Assembly (NCBI GenBank): GCA_017416465.1
Contig: JAFQCK010000131.1
Coordinates: 1-64,000 of the forward strand
Direction: 5' to 3'
Origin: Lachnospiraceae bacterium
Lineage (GTDB): Bacteria > Bacillota > Clostridia > Lachnospirales > Lachnospiraceae
Length of the DNA: 64,000 nucleotides
In this document: one piece after another, positions 8,098 through 17,033 of the stretch
How the letters are laid out: each line of letters begins with the position of its first letter
Position numbering within the stretch: position 1 is the first letter of the stretch
Position numbers and translations under genes: made by a program
The notes under the pieces: model-generated
The model's database searches: none
What the model saw: the letters and a program-made list of their open reading frames with translations, nothing else
Told to the model about the DNA's origin: nothing

Positions 8098-8114
8098 TTT
8101 ATTTTATAAATAGA

Positions 8115-8260
8115 TATAGTTGTATGTAAATAATAAACCAATACAGGCACGCTCTCGCTGCATGAGTCTGGCAGTGGTACATAAGGTGCTAAAATACAGC
8201 ACCTAAGTACCAGCCGACTCATAAGCACCTGTATTTGGTTTGTTATTTAATACAACTAAG
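8115..8260. repeat. Nested palindromic element, MITE-like or structured RNA
   Basis: Roughly 34-base imperfect terminal inverted repeats (TAGTTGTATGTAAATAATAA near 8115; its complement ends near 8260) enclose a near-perfect hairpin. Inside, ATGAGTC (8162-8168) pairs with GACTCAT (8216-8222), TGGTAC (8175-8180) with GTACCA (8207-8212), and AGGTGCT (8184-8190) with AGCACCT (8198-8204). The whole 145 bases can fold as one long branched stem. It lies between rbgA and rnhB, an otherwise compact conserved pair, so an inserted miniature element fits well. No terminal T-run is present. Confidence 0.7.
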
Positions 8261-8318
8261 CCACAATAACAAAATAAAAATAAAAAATAAAATAAATCAT
8301 AGGCGGAAGGTACAGTGT

Positions 8319-9071
8319 ATGAATATTTCAGAGATTAAGGCAGAGTTTGAAAAGTCTGGATTTGATAAATATGAAGAATTGTTTAATAAATATGTAGGGG
8401 ATGAGAGAAGTGGTGTAGTTAAGCTTGTTAATACTTACAAAAATAAGCTTGATAAATATAATGAAGAACTTGCTCGAATGGATAAGATGTTTGAGTTTGA
8501 AAGAAAGTATCAGGAGTTTCAATTTATTTGTGGTATTGATGAGGTTGGAAGAGGTCCTCTTGCAGGTCCTGTTTGTGCAGGAGCTGTTATTTTACCAAAG
8601 GATTGTGATATTTTATATTTGAATGATTCTAAACAGTTATCAGCTAAAAAACGAGAAGAATTATCAGCGGAGATAAAGGAAAAGGCATTAGCGGTATCAA
8701 CAGCACTGGTAAGTCCTGAGGATATTGATGAACTAAATATTTTGCAGGCAACTTATAAGGCAATGAGAATAGCTATTAATAATTTAAAAATAAAGCCCGA
8801 TATATTATTAAATGATGCAGTTAATATTCCAGAAGTTTCTATAAAACAGGTAGGAATTATAAAAGGAGATGCTAAGTCTGCATCTATTGCGGCTGCAAGT
8901 ATTGTTGCAAAGGTTGAACGAGACAATTTGATGGAAAAATATGGTGAACTATATCCTGAGTATGGATTTGCAAGTAACAAAGGATATGGTTCAAAAGAAC
9001 ATATAGAGGCTTTGAAAAAGTATGGACCATGTCCTATACATAGAAGAAGCTTCATAAAGGGGCTGATTTAG
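8319..9071 (+). CDS. rnhB: Ribonuclease HII
   Basis: 250 residues from ATG 8319, with CGGAAGG 8 bases upstream. An N-terminal helical extension of about 65 residues precedes the RNase HII fold, as in B. subtilis RnhB. Catalytic acidic residues are visible in GIDEVGRGPLAGPV and later in LLNDAV. The enzyme incises RNA-DNA hybrids at misincorporated ribonucleotides. The fliK-like gene starts two bases after its stop, so they are coupled. Confidence 0.95.
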   Translation: MNISEIKAEFEKSGFDKYEELFNKYVGDERSGVVKLVNTYKNKLDKYNEELARMDKMFEFERKYQEFQFICGIDEVGRGPLAGPVCAGAVILPKDCDILYLNDSKQLSAKKREELSAEIKEKALAVSTALVSPEDIDELNILQATYKAMRIAINNLKIKPDILLNDAVNIPEVSIKQVGIIKGDAKSASIAAASIVAKVERDNLMEKYGELYPEYGFASNKGYGSKEHIEALKKYGPCPIHRRSFIKGLI

Positions 9072-9072
9072 A

Positions 9073-10773
9073 GTGAACATAAGTAATAATTCAGTAGCAA
9101 GTGATATTATTAATTCTAATATTAGTAATTATGCGAAGAATTCAGGAAATGTAAGCGAAGACATTTCTATAAAAAATGTGGGTCAAGTTAAAACCGCCGG
9201 TGAAATTAATTTACAGGAATTAAAACCCGGTGATGTTTTTAGTGGTGAAATTCTTGATATAAATAAGAATAATGTTACCATATTATTAAAAGATAATTCT
9301 GTGATTAATGCATTATTAAAAGAAGCATTATCGCTAAATATTGGTGAAAAACTGATATTTCAGATTAAAGATAAGACAGATGGAACTGTATTTATTAAAC
9401 CATTGCAGCAGGATATGGTTTCAAAAGAGCTTATTTCTAAATCTTTAAATGCGGCAGGGCTTACTGTTAATGATAAAAATTCCATGATAGTGAGTTCGCT
9501 CATTAATTCAGGACAACCAATAGACAGGCAGACCATTATTAATTATATAAAGCTTACTAATGAATTTGGAATGGAAAATATTAATAAGCTAATTGATATG
9601 AATAAACAAGGGATTAGTATTAGTCAGGAAAATATTGAAACTTATGAAAGATATCAAAATTCTAATCACCAGCTTAGTAAGGATGTGTTTAATTTTTCTA
9701 AAGGTTTCTCTGATTATATAGGAAATGTTATTAGTCAGGGAATGAATGAAAAAGAAATATTAAATCTGAATGGTTTTTTAAAGCAGGTGTCTGATATTAT
9801 AAATGAAAATCAAACCGAAGCAAAGATTGAAATTAATTCTAAAAATAATCCTGAAATTAATCAGGAAACAAATAATGCAGTAAATATAGAAAAGAATGTT
9901 CAAAATGAATTAAAGACAAATAATCCGATTCAAACGAGTGTTTTGAATAATCAGGCAGAAGAATTAAAAACTATCTTAAATATGGAAGGCATGTCAAAAA
10001 CAGAAATGAAAGCTGATTTGGAATTTAATCAGCTTGTAAAAGATATAGAGAATCTTATAATAAAAAGAACTCAGATTAATTCAGGAATAAGCATAGATAA
10101 AGAATCACAGCTTCAAAGTCTTGAAAAAGAAATTTCAATTATTAAAGATAAAATTGAAAACTTTTTTAAAGAAAAGTTTATGTTTGATATAAAATCTGAT
10201 ATAAAAGATGATTCGGTGATAAAGAAAACTATTGAAGAAAATTATGAGAAGCTATTTAAACTTACTGAGCTTGTAAAAGAAGTAATTTCTAATGACAAAG
10301 GCAGTATGTTAAAGGAAAGTGCAATGCAGTTAAATAATAATCTTTCATTTATGAATGAGCTTAATAATTTTGAATCATATGTGCAGATACCTGTAAAAAT
10401 GAGTGAACAGGATGCAAATGGTGAATTATATGTATATTCGAAGAAAAAGAATGAAAGAAAAGAAGGTGACGAATTAACAGCTTTTCTGCATCTTGATATG
10501 GAAAGTCTGGGTGTTACGGATGTTTCTGTTAAATTGAAAGAAAATGGAGTAGAGGTTTATTTTACTCTTGATAATGAAGTTTCTGAGAAGATTGTTTTAG
10601 AACATATAGATGAATTAAGTAACAGATTAGAGCAAAAAGGATATACATCAAAAATATATGCAAAAACAGTTGAGGTGGAGAATACGGAAGACTTTAATCC
10701 GTTAACTCCAGTAAATAAAGATAGTGAGAAAACAACTTCGATTAAGAGGTATACATTTGATATTAGAACATAG
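9073..10773 (+). CDS. FliK-like (flagellar hook-length control C-terminal) protein
   Basis: 566 residues with a GTG start. The N-terminal region (about 45-125) looks like a small beta domain (LKPGDVFSGEILDINKNNVT), the middle is Asn/Glu-rich low complexity with helical stretches, and residues about 440-545 (YVQIPVKM, GELYVYSKK, then FLHLDMESLGVTDVSVKL) match the Flg_hook domain of FliK. In flagellated bacteria FliK controls substrate switching through FlhB. Here the only partner is the FlhB-C-like protein downstream, and no other flagellar gene is in the window; B. subtilis ylqG-ylqH after rnhB is the same arrangement. The role of this orphan pair is unknown. Confidence 0.75.
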   Translation: MNISNNSVASDIINSNISNYAKNSGNVSEDISIKNVGQVKTAGEINLQELKPGDVFSGEILDINKNNVTILLKDNSVINALLKEALSLNIGEKLIFQIKDKTDGTVFIKPLQQDMVSKELISKSLNAAGLTVNDKNSMIVSSLINSGQPIDRQTIINYIKLTNEFGMENINKLIDMNKQGISISQENIETYERYQNSNHQLSKDVFNFSKGFSDYIGNVISQGMNEKEILNLNGFLKQVSDIINENQTEAKIEINSKNNPEINQETNNAVNIEKNVQNELKTNNPIQTSVLNNQAEELKTILNMEGMSKTEMKADLEFNQLVKDIENLIIKRTQINSGISIDKESQLQSLEKEISIIKDKIENFFKEKFMFDIKSDIKDDSVIKKTIEENYEKLFKLTELVKEVISNDKGSMLKESAMQLNNNLSFMNELNNFESYVQIPVKMSEQDANGELYVYSKKKNERKEGDELTAFLHLDMESLGVTDVSVKLKENGVEVYFTLDNEVSEKIVLEHIDELSNRLEQKGYTSKIYAKTVEVENTEDFNPLTPVNKDSEKTTSIKRYTFDIRT

Positions 10774-10776
10774 GTG

Positions 10777-10807
10777 ATTCCTTCGGCATTTATAATGCCT
10801 GCGGAAT
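10777..10807 (+). other. Intergenic hairpin before the FlhB-like gene
   Basis: ATTCC (10777-10781) pairs with GGAAT (10803-10807) and GGCATT with AATGCC inside. The stem ends right at the Shine-Dalgarno TGGAG and may modulate coupling between the two genes. Confidence 0.45.
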
Positions 10808-10817
10808 GGAGAATATT

Positions 10818-11123
10818 ATGAAAGAAGAAGCAAAATATATTTCAAATAATAATGATATGAATAAAACTGCTGTTGCACTAAGATATAATCCGGGAGATGA
10901 AGCTCCTGAGGTAATAGCTACAGGAAAAGGTGCGTTAGCAGAAAAAATATTAAAAAAAGCTGAGGAAAGTGATGTCCCTGTATATGAAGATGAAAAGCTT
11001 GCGAAGACTTTATCAAAACTTGAGATAGGAGATATGATTCCACCGGAGTTATATGGAGTAGTGGCGGAGATTCTTGTGTTTGTAGACAGGATGGACAAAA
11101 TAAGAAATAAACTTAAGAAATAG
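10818..11123 (+). CDS. FlhB C-terminal-domain-like protein (YlqH family)
   Basis: 101 residues from ATG 10818, with TGGAG six bases upstream (ATG 10806 has none). It corresponds to the cytoplasmic C-terminal domain of FlhB/EscU export gates: AVALRYNPGDEAPEVIATGKG, VPVYEDEKLAKTL and IPPELYGVVAEIL. The autocleavage motif NPTH of true FlhB appears here as NPGD, so self-cleavage between Asn and Pro may not occur. There is no membrane domain. It probably partners the FliK-like protein upstream. The family call is strong; the function is unresolved. Confidence 0.85.
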   Translation: MKEEAKYISNNNDMNKTAVALRYNPGDEAPEVIATGKGALAEKILKKAEESDVPVYEDEKLAKTLSKLEIGDMIPPELYGVVAEILVFVDRMDKIRNKLKK

Positions 11124-11138
11124 AAATGAGGGTAGATT

Positions 11139-11495
11139 ATGATTAATAAGAGAAAAATTGGAACTGAGTATGAGGATGTTGCAGTAAGATATTTGATTGA
11201 TAGAGGATATGAAATTTTAGAAAAAAATTACAGGTGCAGATTTGGAGAAATAGATATCATTGCCAAACATAAAGTTGGTAATGATATTTTTATAGTTTTT
11301 ATAGAAGTGAAGTATAGAAAGAATGAAAGAACCGGTTCACCATTTGAAGCGGTGGATTATAAAAAACAGATGATTATAAGAAAAGTGTCTGAATATTTTT
11401 TGATGACTAATGGTTATTGGGATATACCGAGAATAAGATATGATGTTGTAGGGATTACAGGAAGAAAAATTGAGTTGATAGAAAATGCATTTTGA
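11139..11495 (+). CDS. yraN: YraN family (UPF0102) nuclease-like protein
   Basis: 118 residues, normal for the family. It has the endonuclease-like core GTEYEDVAVRYLIDRGYEIL, NYRCRFGEIDIIA and VFIEVKYRK, where E-x-D and E-x-K match a PD-(D/E)XK active site. YraN-type genes sit next to rnhB in many bacteria, suggesting a nucleic acid repair or uptake role that has not been settled. The ribosome binding site is GAGGG, 15 bases after the FlhB-like gene. Confidence 0.88.
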   Translation: MINKRKIGTEYEDVAVRYLIDRGYEILEKNYRCRFGEIDIIAKHKVGNDIFIVFIEVKYRKNERTGSPFEAVDYKKQMIIRKVSEYFLMTNGYWDIPRIRYDVVGITGRKIELIENAF

Positions 11496-11570
11496 TATAA
11501 AAGGATGATAAGTTTTAGTTATTAAGAAAATTAAATGAATAAATTTTTATATTAGAAGTGAGGTTTAAAA

Positions 11571-12398
11571 GTGGAGAATTATTTAAATAAAATTATTAAT
11601 GATAAATTACCGATTATAAAGTTTGATTTGTTTGATAAGATTGAATATTTAAATCATGGTTTTACAACAAGACTTGGCGGAGTCAGTAAAGGTGATTGTT
11701 CTACTATGAATTTGTCCTTCACGAGAGGTGATGATGAAAAAGATGTTTTTGAAAATTATAGAATATTATCAGAAGAGATTGGATATGATGTCACAAGATT
11801 TGTAGCATCACACCAGACACATACGACTAATATTTTAAGAGTATCAGAGAAAGACTGTGGTAAAGGAATAGTTAAAGAAAGAGATTATTCTGATATAGAT
11901 GGTCTTATTACCGATGAAGCAGGTGTTGTTTTGTTTACTTATTATGCAGATTGTGTACCACTTTTTTTTGCTGATAAAACAAAAAAGGTGGTAGCGGTAT
12001 CTCATTCGGGTTGGAAAGGAACTGTTAATAGAATGGGATATGTAACTGTTCAAAGAATGTGCAACGAATTTGGATGTAGAAAAGAAGATATTGTATGTGC
12101 AATTGGACCGTCAATATGTAAAGAGTGTTATGAAGTTAGTCGTGATTTATATGATGAATTTATGAGTAAATTTGATAAAGAAGCTGTGGATTCTTTCTTT
12201 ACAGATAAAGGAAATGATAAGTTTTTGCTGGATTTATGGAAAGTAAATGAATATATTTTGTTTGAAGCAGGAATAAAACCTCAGAATATTGAAAATAGAA
12301 GAATATGTACATGTTGTAATAAAGATATATTATTTTCTCATAGAGGACTGAATGGGAAAAGAGGAAATTTGGCAGGGTATATTGTGATAAAGGACTAA
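11571..12398 (+). CDS. pgeF: Peptidoglycan editing factor PgeF (laccase-domain, YfiH family)
   Basis: 275 residues with a GTG start behind GTGAGG. The fold is recognised from HGFTTRLGGVS, FVASHQTHTT, TYYADCVPLFFAD, VSHSGWKGTVNRMG and CAIGPSICKECYEV; the His and Cys residues bind zinc. Family members remove misincorporated L-Ser from muropeptides in E. coli, and other members act on purine nucleosides. It opens a loose run with the radical SAM protein, der, plsY and gpsA. Confidence 0.88.
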   Translation: MENYLNKIINDKLPIIKFDLFDKIEYLNHGFTTRLGGVSKGDCSTMNLSFTRGDDEKDVFENYRILSEEIGYDVTRFVASHQTHTTNILRVSEKDCGKGIVKERDYSDIDGLITDEAGVVLFTYYADCVPLFFADKTKKVVAVSHSGWKGTVNRMGYVTVQRMCNEFGCRKEDIVCAIGPSICKECYEVSRDLYDEFMSKFDKEAVDSFFTDKGNDKFLLDLWKVNEYILFEAGIKPQNIENRRICTCCNKDILFSHRGLNGKRGNLAGYIVIKD

Positions 12399-12499
12399 TG
12401 TGAAACATACTTGCCAAAATCTTTAAATACTGATAAACTATAAGTTGCGGTTTATTATAAATATTAATATTCATATGTATGAAATGGAAATGAGGATTT

Positions 12500-13891
12500 A
12501 TGAAATCTTATGAACATATTATAAAAGAAGTGTATGAAGGTTCAATTGCAGAAGAATTAGAGATAGAACCGGGTGATGTTCTTTTAAAGATTAATAATCA
12601 GGAAATAGAAGATGTTTTTGATTATCAGTTTTTGGTAGAAGATGAGTATATAGAAGTTCTTATAAGAAAGGCTGATGGTGAAGAATGGCTTTTAGAAGTT
12701 GATAAAGATGAAGATGAAGATTTAGGTATTGTGTTTGAAAATGGTCTTATGGGAGACTATAAAAGTTGTCATAACAAATGTATATTCTGCTTTATTGACC
12801 AAATGCCTAAGGGTATGAGAGATACTTTGTATTTTAAAGATGATGATTCAAGGCTTTCTTTTTTGCAAGGGAATTATATAACGCTTACAAATATGTCTGA
12901 TAAAGATATTGATAGAATTATAAGATATAACTTAGGACCTATTAATATTTCGGTGCACACTACAGATAGAGAACTAAGATGTAAGATGCTTAATAACAGA
13001 TTTGCAGGAGATTCACTCGATAAGATAGACAGGCTGTTTGAGGCTGGAATTGAGATGAATGGGCAGATTGTTTTATGTAAGAATATTAATGATAAAGAAA
13101 TTCTTGAAAAGAGTATAAAAGATTTATCAAAATATCTTCCTATAATGAAAAGCGTATCAGTAGTTCCTGCCGGACTGACCAAATATAGAGAAGGTTTATT
13201 TGAACTTGAAAGCTTTAACAGAGAAGATGCTAAAGAAGTAATTAGTCTTATTGAAAAATATCAAAAGATTTTTTATAAGGAACATAATTATCACTTTATA
13301 CATGCAAGTGATGAGTGGTATATCATGGCGGATATGGATTTTCCGGAGGAAGAAAGATACGATGGCTATCTTCAATTGGAAAATGGTGTCGGTATGATGA
13401 GACTTATGTGGAACGAATTTATAGGGAATATTGATTTAATTGATGAGACATTATATAGTCATATTTCCAGAGAAAATCCTGTAACGGTTTCTATTGCGAC
13501 AGGAGTATTAGCATATGATATGATTAGAAAAATGTCTGATGCTTTGGAAGAGAAAATCGAAGGTTTAAAGATTAACTGTTATAAGATAATAAATAATTTT
13601 TTTGGCGAAAAGATTACTGTTTCAGGTCTTATTACAGGTGTAGATTTGATTGAACAGTTGGAGAATAAAGAACTCGGTGATTATTTATTACTTCCTAACA
13701 ACATTTTAAGAAGTGGTGAAGAACTATTTTTAGATGATGTTTCTTTATCAGAAGTCAAAGAAAAATTAGATACTCAAATTTTAATTTCAAAGTCAAGAGG
13801 TATGGATTTTATAAATGCTGTACTTGGTGTTAGTGATGAATTTGAAGAGAACGATAATTTTGTATATATCGATGCCTATGAAGATTTTTGA
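12500..13891 (+). CDS. PDZ-radical SAM protein, DUF512 family
   Basis: 463 residues. An N-terminal PDZ-like domain (residues about 1-70, SIAEELEIEPGDVLLKINNQ) precedes a radical SAM-type Cys cluster, C90-x3-C94-x2-C97 in CHNKCIFCFIDQMP. The C-terminal DUF512 region follows. This architecture is common upstream of der in Clostridia and some cyanobacteria, but no reaction is known. An oxygen-labile 4Fe-4S cluster fits an anaerobe. GAGG precedes the ATG. Confidence 0.9.
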   Translation: MKSYEHIIKEVYEGSIAEELEIEPGDVLLKINNQEIEDVFDYQFLVEDEYIEVLIRKADGEEWLLEVDKDEDEDLGIVFENGLMGDYKSCHNKCIFCFIDQMPKGMRDTLYFKDDDSRLSFLQGNYITLTNMSDKDIDRIIRYNLGPINISVHTTDRELRCKMLNNRFAGDSLDKIDRLFEAGIEMNGQIVLCKNINDKEILEKSIKDLSKYLPIMKSVSVVPAGLTKYREGLFELESFNREDAKEVISLIEKYQKIFYKEHNYHFIHASDEWYIMADMDFPEEERYDGYLQLENGVGMMRLMWNEFIGNIDLIDETLYSHISRENPVTVSIATGVLAYDMIRKMSDALEEKIEGLKINCYKIINNFFGEKITVSGLITGVDLIEQLENKELGDYLLLPNNILRSGEELFLDDVSLSEVKEKLDTQILISKSRGMDFINAVLGVSDEFEENDNFVYIDAYEDF

Positions 13892-13930
13892 TAGTCTATA
13901 GATTTAGTACAAATAGAAAGGATTGTTTAA

Positions 13931-15256
13931 ATGAGAAAACAGGTAGTGGCAGTTGTTGGAAGACCTAATGTAGGTAAATCAACATTGTTTAATGCTCTCG
14001 CAGGAGAGATGATATCAATAGTAAAAGATACGCCGGGTGTTACAAGAGATAGAATTTATGCGGATGTAACATGGCTTGATAAGACATTTACACTGGTAGA
14101 TACAGGTGGTATTGAGCCGGATTCTAATGATGTTATTCTTTCTCAGATGAGAGAACAGGCAGAAATAGCAATTAATACAGCAGATGTAATTATTTTTATG
14201 ACAGATGTAAGACAGGGTCTTGTGGATTCAGACTCAAAAGTAGCAGATATGCTTAGAAGAAGTCACAAGCCGGTAATTTTAGTAGTAAATAAGGTTGACA
14301 ATTTTGATAAGTTTATGCCGGATGTATATGAATTTTATAATCTTGGAATTGGAGAACCATATCCGATATCTGCAGCATCCAGACTTGGTCTTGGTGATAT
14401 GTTAGAAGCTGTATGTGAGAATTTTAACACACAGGATGTTGAAGATGAAGAAGATGACAGACCAAGAGTAGCGATTGTTGGAAGACCTAATGTTGGAAAA
14501 TCTTCAATAATTAATAAGCTTTTAGGTGAAGACCGAGTTATTGTTTCTGATATTGCCGGTACAACAAGAGATGCAGTTGATACAGATGTAAAACGTAACG
14601 GAAAAGAATATGTGTTTATAGATACTGCGGGTCTTAGAAGAAAGTCAAAGATTAAAGAAGAACTTGAAAGGTATAGTATTATCAGAACTGTTGCAGCAGT
14701 TGAAAGAGCAGATGTTGTATTAGTGGTAATTGATGCAACAGTAGGTGTTGCTGAACAGGATGCTAAGATAGCAGGTATTGCACACGAAAGAGGTAAAGGT
14801 GTAATAATTGTTGTTAATAAATGGGATGCAGTGGAAAAGAATGATAAAACTATTTATGAGCATACAAAGAAGATTAAAGAAATTCTTTCATATATGCCGT
14901 ATGCAGAACTTTTATTTGTATCAGCTTTATCAGGACAGCGTCTTAATAAATTGTTTGATATGATTGACATGGTTATTGAGAATCAGACACTTAGAATACA
15001 GACCGGAGTTCTTAATGAGATTATGGCGGAAGCAGTAGCATTGCAACAGCCACCATCTGATAAAGGAAAACGACTGAGATTATATTATATTACTCAGGTA
15101 GCTGTTAAACCACCTACATTTGTAATATTTGTAAATGATAAAGAATTAATGCATTTTTCATATACAAGATATATTGAGAATAAGATAAGAGAAGCTTTTG
15201 GGTTTAAGGGGACTGCTTTAAAATTCATCATACGAGAGAGAAAGGACAAAGAATAA
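13931..15256 (+). CDS. der: Ribosome-associated GTPase Der (EngA)
   Basis: 441 residues with two tandem GTPase domains: GRPNVGKST near residue 10, DTGG and NKVD in the first; GRPNVGKSS near residue 183, DTAG and NKWD in the second. A KH-like C-terminal domain follows. Der is an essential 50S assembly factor. It is coupled to plsY, which starts two bases after the stop; der-plsY-gpsA is a common Firmicutes run. Confidence 0.97.
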   Translation: MRKQVVAVVGRPNVGKSTLFNALAGEMISIVKDTPGVTRDRIYADVTWLDKTFTLVDTGGIEPDSNDVILSQMREQAEIAINTADVIIFMTDVRQGLVDSDSKVADMLRRSHKPVILVVNKVDNFDKFMPDVYEFYNLGIGEPYPISAASRLGLGDMLEAVCENFNTQDVEDEEDDRPRVAIVGRPNVGKSSIINKLLGEDRVIVSDIAGTTRDAVDTDVKRNGKEYVFIDTAGLRRKSKIKEELERYSIIRTVAAVERADVVLVVIDATVGVAEQDAKIAGIAHERGKGVIIVVNKWDAVEKNDKTIYEHTKKIKEILSYMPYAELLFVSALSGQRLNKLFDMIDMVIENQTLRIQTGVLNEIMAEAVALQQPPSDKGKRLRLYYITQVAVKPPTFVIFVNDKELMHFSYTRYIENKIREAFGFKGTALKFIIRERKDKE

Positions 15257-15257
15257 G

Positions 15258-15920
15258 ATGGAAAGAATAGTAAGCCTTTGTATAGGATATGTTTTTGGAT
15301 TGTTTCAAACAGCCTATATTTATGGAAAAGCAAATCATATTGATATAAGAGAGTTTGGAAGCGGAAATGCAGGGACAACTAATGCAATGCGTGTTCTTGG
15401 TAAAAAAGCAGGAATCATAACATACATTGGAGATTGTTTAAAAGCAATACTTGCAAGTTTGGTTGTATATTTGATTTTTAAAGAAGAAGCAACGGATTAC
15501 AGATTTGTACTTAGAATTTACGCGGGTTTAGGTGTTGTGTTGGGACATAATTTTCCTTTTTATATGGGATTTAAAGGTGGAAAAGGTATTGCAGCATCGT
15601 CAGGTGTAATTCTTGGTATTGGTGATTTTAAATTAACCGGATTAGGATTACTTACATTTATTCTTGTTACAGTATCAACTAAATATGTATCTGTTGGCTC
15701 ATTAACATTAATGTTTACATTTTTTGTAGAAGTTATTTTATTCAATGAATTAGGAATACTAGGAATTAAAAATAATTTACAAATTGGTGGAAATGAGAAA
15801 ATTGAATTGTATATTTTAATATTTATTATTTCTGCTTTAGCGTTTATAAAACATAGTGCAAATATTAAACGTCTTATTGAAGGTAATGAGAGAAAAATCG
15901 GTCAGAAGAAAGAGGTGTAG
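15258..15920 (+). CDS. plsY: Glycerol-3-phosphate acyltransferase PlsY
   Basis: 220 residues, about five membrane helices. The three family motifs are seen: FGSGNAGTTNAMRVLG (residues about 34-49), GHNFPFYMGFKGGKG, and a cytoplasmic motif near SVGSL. PlsY moves the acyl group of acyl phosphate onto sn-glycerol-3-phosphate to make lysophosphatidic acid. The next gene, gpsA, supplies that acceptor and starts three bases later. Confidence 0.95.
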   Translation: MERIVSLCIGYVFGLFQTAYIYGKANHIDIREFGSGNAGTTNAMRVLGKKAGIITYIGDCLKAILASLVVYLIFKEEATDYRFVLRIYAGLGVVLGHNFPFYMGFKGGKGIAASSGVILGIGDFKLTGLGLLTFILVTVSTKYVSVGSLTLMFTFFVEVILFNELGILGIKNNLQIGGNEKIELYILIFIISALAFIKHSANIKRLIEGNERKIGQKKEV

Positions 15921-15922
15921 AT

Positions 15923-16945
15923 ATGGCAAATATAACAATACTTGGTGCAGGTGGTTGGGGACTTGCTATTGGTGTTTTACTTAATAATAATGGTCATAAG
16001 GTGACTATGTGGTCAGCGGTTGAACGTGAAGTTAATATGCTTTTGGAAAAAAGAGAAAATACAGTAAGCTTACCTGGAATAATTATTCCTGATGAGATTG
16101 GCATTACATCTGATTTAGAGTCGGCAGTAAAAGATAGGGATGTAATAGTAATGGCTGTTGCTTCATCATATGTTCGCGCAACTGCTAAAAGATTAAAAGG
16201 ACTTGTAAAAGAAGGTCAGATAATTACAAATGTCGCAAAAGGTATTGAAGAAGAAACTCTTATGACAATGACAGATATTATTGAAGATGAAGTACCGGGT
16301 ACAGATGTTACAGTTCTTTCAGGTCCAAGTCATGCAGAAGAGGTTGGAAAAGGTCTCCCAACAACTTGTGTTGTTGGTGCAAAGACTGAAAAAACAGCAA
16401 AATATCTTCAGAAGATTTTTTGTTCCGAGGTATTCAGAGTTTACATAAGTCCTGATATATTGGGTATAGAACTTGGTGGTTCACTTAAAAATGTAATTGC
16501 TCTTGCAGCAGGAATAGCAGATGGATTAGGTTATGGAGATAACACTAAGGCAGCTTTGATTACAAGAGGAATAACAGAGATTTCAAGACTAGGTGAGGCT
16601 ATGGGAGCAGAAGACCTTACTTTATATGGATTGTCAGGAATTGGTGATTTAATTGTAACATGTGCAAGTGTTCATAGTAGAAACAGAAGAGCCGGTATGT
16701 TGATGGGACAGGGAAAGACAATGGAAGAAGCTACCAAAGAAGTTAATATGGTAGTAGAAGGAATATATAGTGCAAAAGCCGCATTAAAGCTTGCAAAAAA
16801 ATATAATGTAAGTTTACCTATAATTGAAGTGGTAAATATGATTTTATTTGATGATTTAAGTGCAAAGGATGCTGTAGGAGAATTAATGCTTAGAGATACA
16901 ACATTAGAGCATCCGGAGCTTTTATGGACTAACGGGGATGTATAA
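15923..16945 (+). CDS. gpsA: NAD(P)-dependent glycerol-3-phosphate dehydrogenase
   Basis: 340 residues, normal length. The Rossmann loop is GAGGWGLAI (often GAGSWG). Other signatures are VAKGIEEETLMTM, LSGPSHAEEV, and the catalytic Lys region GGSLKNVIALAAGIADGLGYGDNTKAALITRG. It reduces dihydroxyacetone phosphate to sn-glycerol-3-phosphate for phospholipids. The stop codon lies in the tetraloop of a 10-base-pair hairpin (16932-16955). Confidence 0.97.
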   Translation: MANITILGAGGWGLAIGVLLNNNGHKVTMWSAVEREVNMLLEKRENTVSLPGIIIPDEIGITSDLESAVKDRDVIVMAVASSYVRATAKRLKGLVKEGQIITNVAKGIEEETLMTMTDIIEDEVPGTDVTVLSGPSHAEEVGKGLPTTCVVGAKTEKTAKYLQKIFCSEVFRVYISPDILGIELGGSLKNVIALAAGIADGLGYGDNTKAALITRGITEISRLGEAMGAEDLTLYGLSGIGDLIVTCASVHSRNRRAGMLMGQGKTMEEATKEVNMVVEGIYSAKAALKLAKKYNVSLPIIEVVNMILFDDLSAKDAVGELMLRDTTLEHPELLWTNGDV

Positions 16946-16955
16946 ACATTCCCGT
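16932..16955 (+). terminator. Hairpin over the gpsA stop codon, possible weak terminator
   Basis: ACGGGGATGT (16932-16941) pairs with ACATTCCCGT (16946-16955) around ATAA, whose last three bases are the gpsA stop. The following AAAATTTATT is a poor T-run, so termination may be weak. Confidence 0.5.
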
Positions 16956-17033
16956 AAAATTTATTAAAAAATATTGAAGGTATATTGTGTTGTTATGGTA
17001 TATAGGTTTGGTATGAAATGAGGTTATGGATGA

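Noticed and set aside
9073-11123. Flagellar operon
   Set aside because: Only FliK-like and FlhB-C-like genes are present; no basal body, motor or flagellin genes are in the window.
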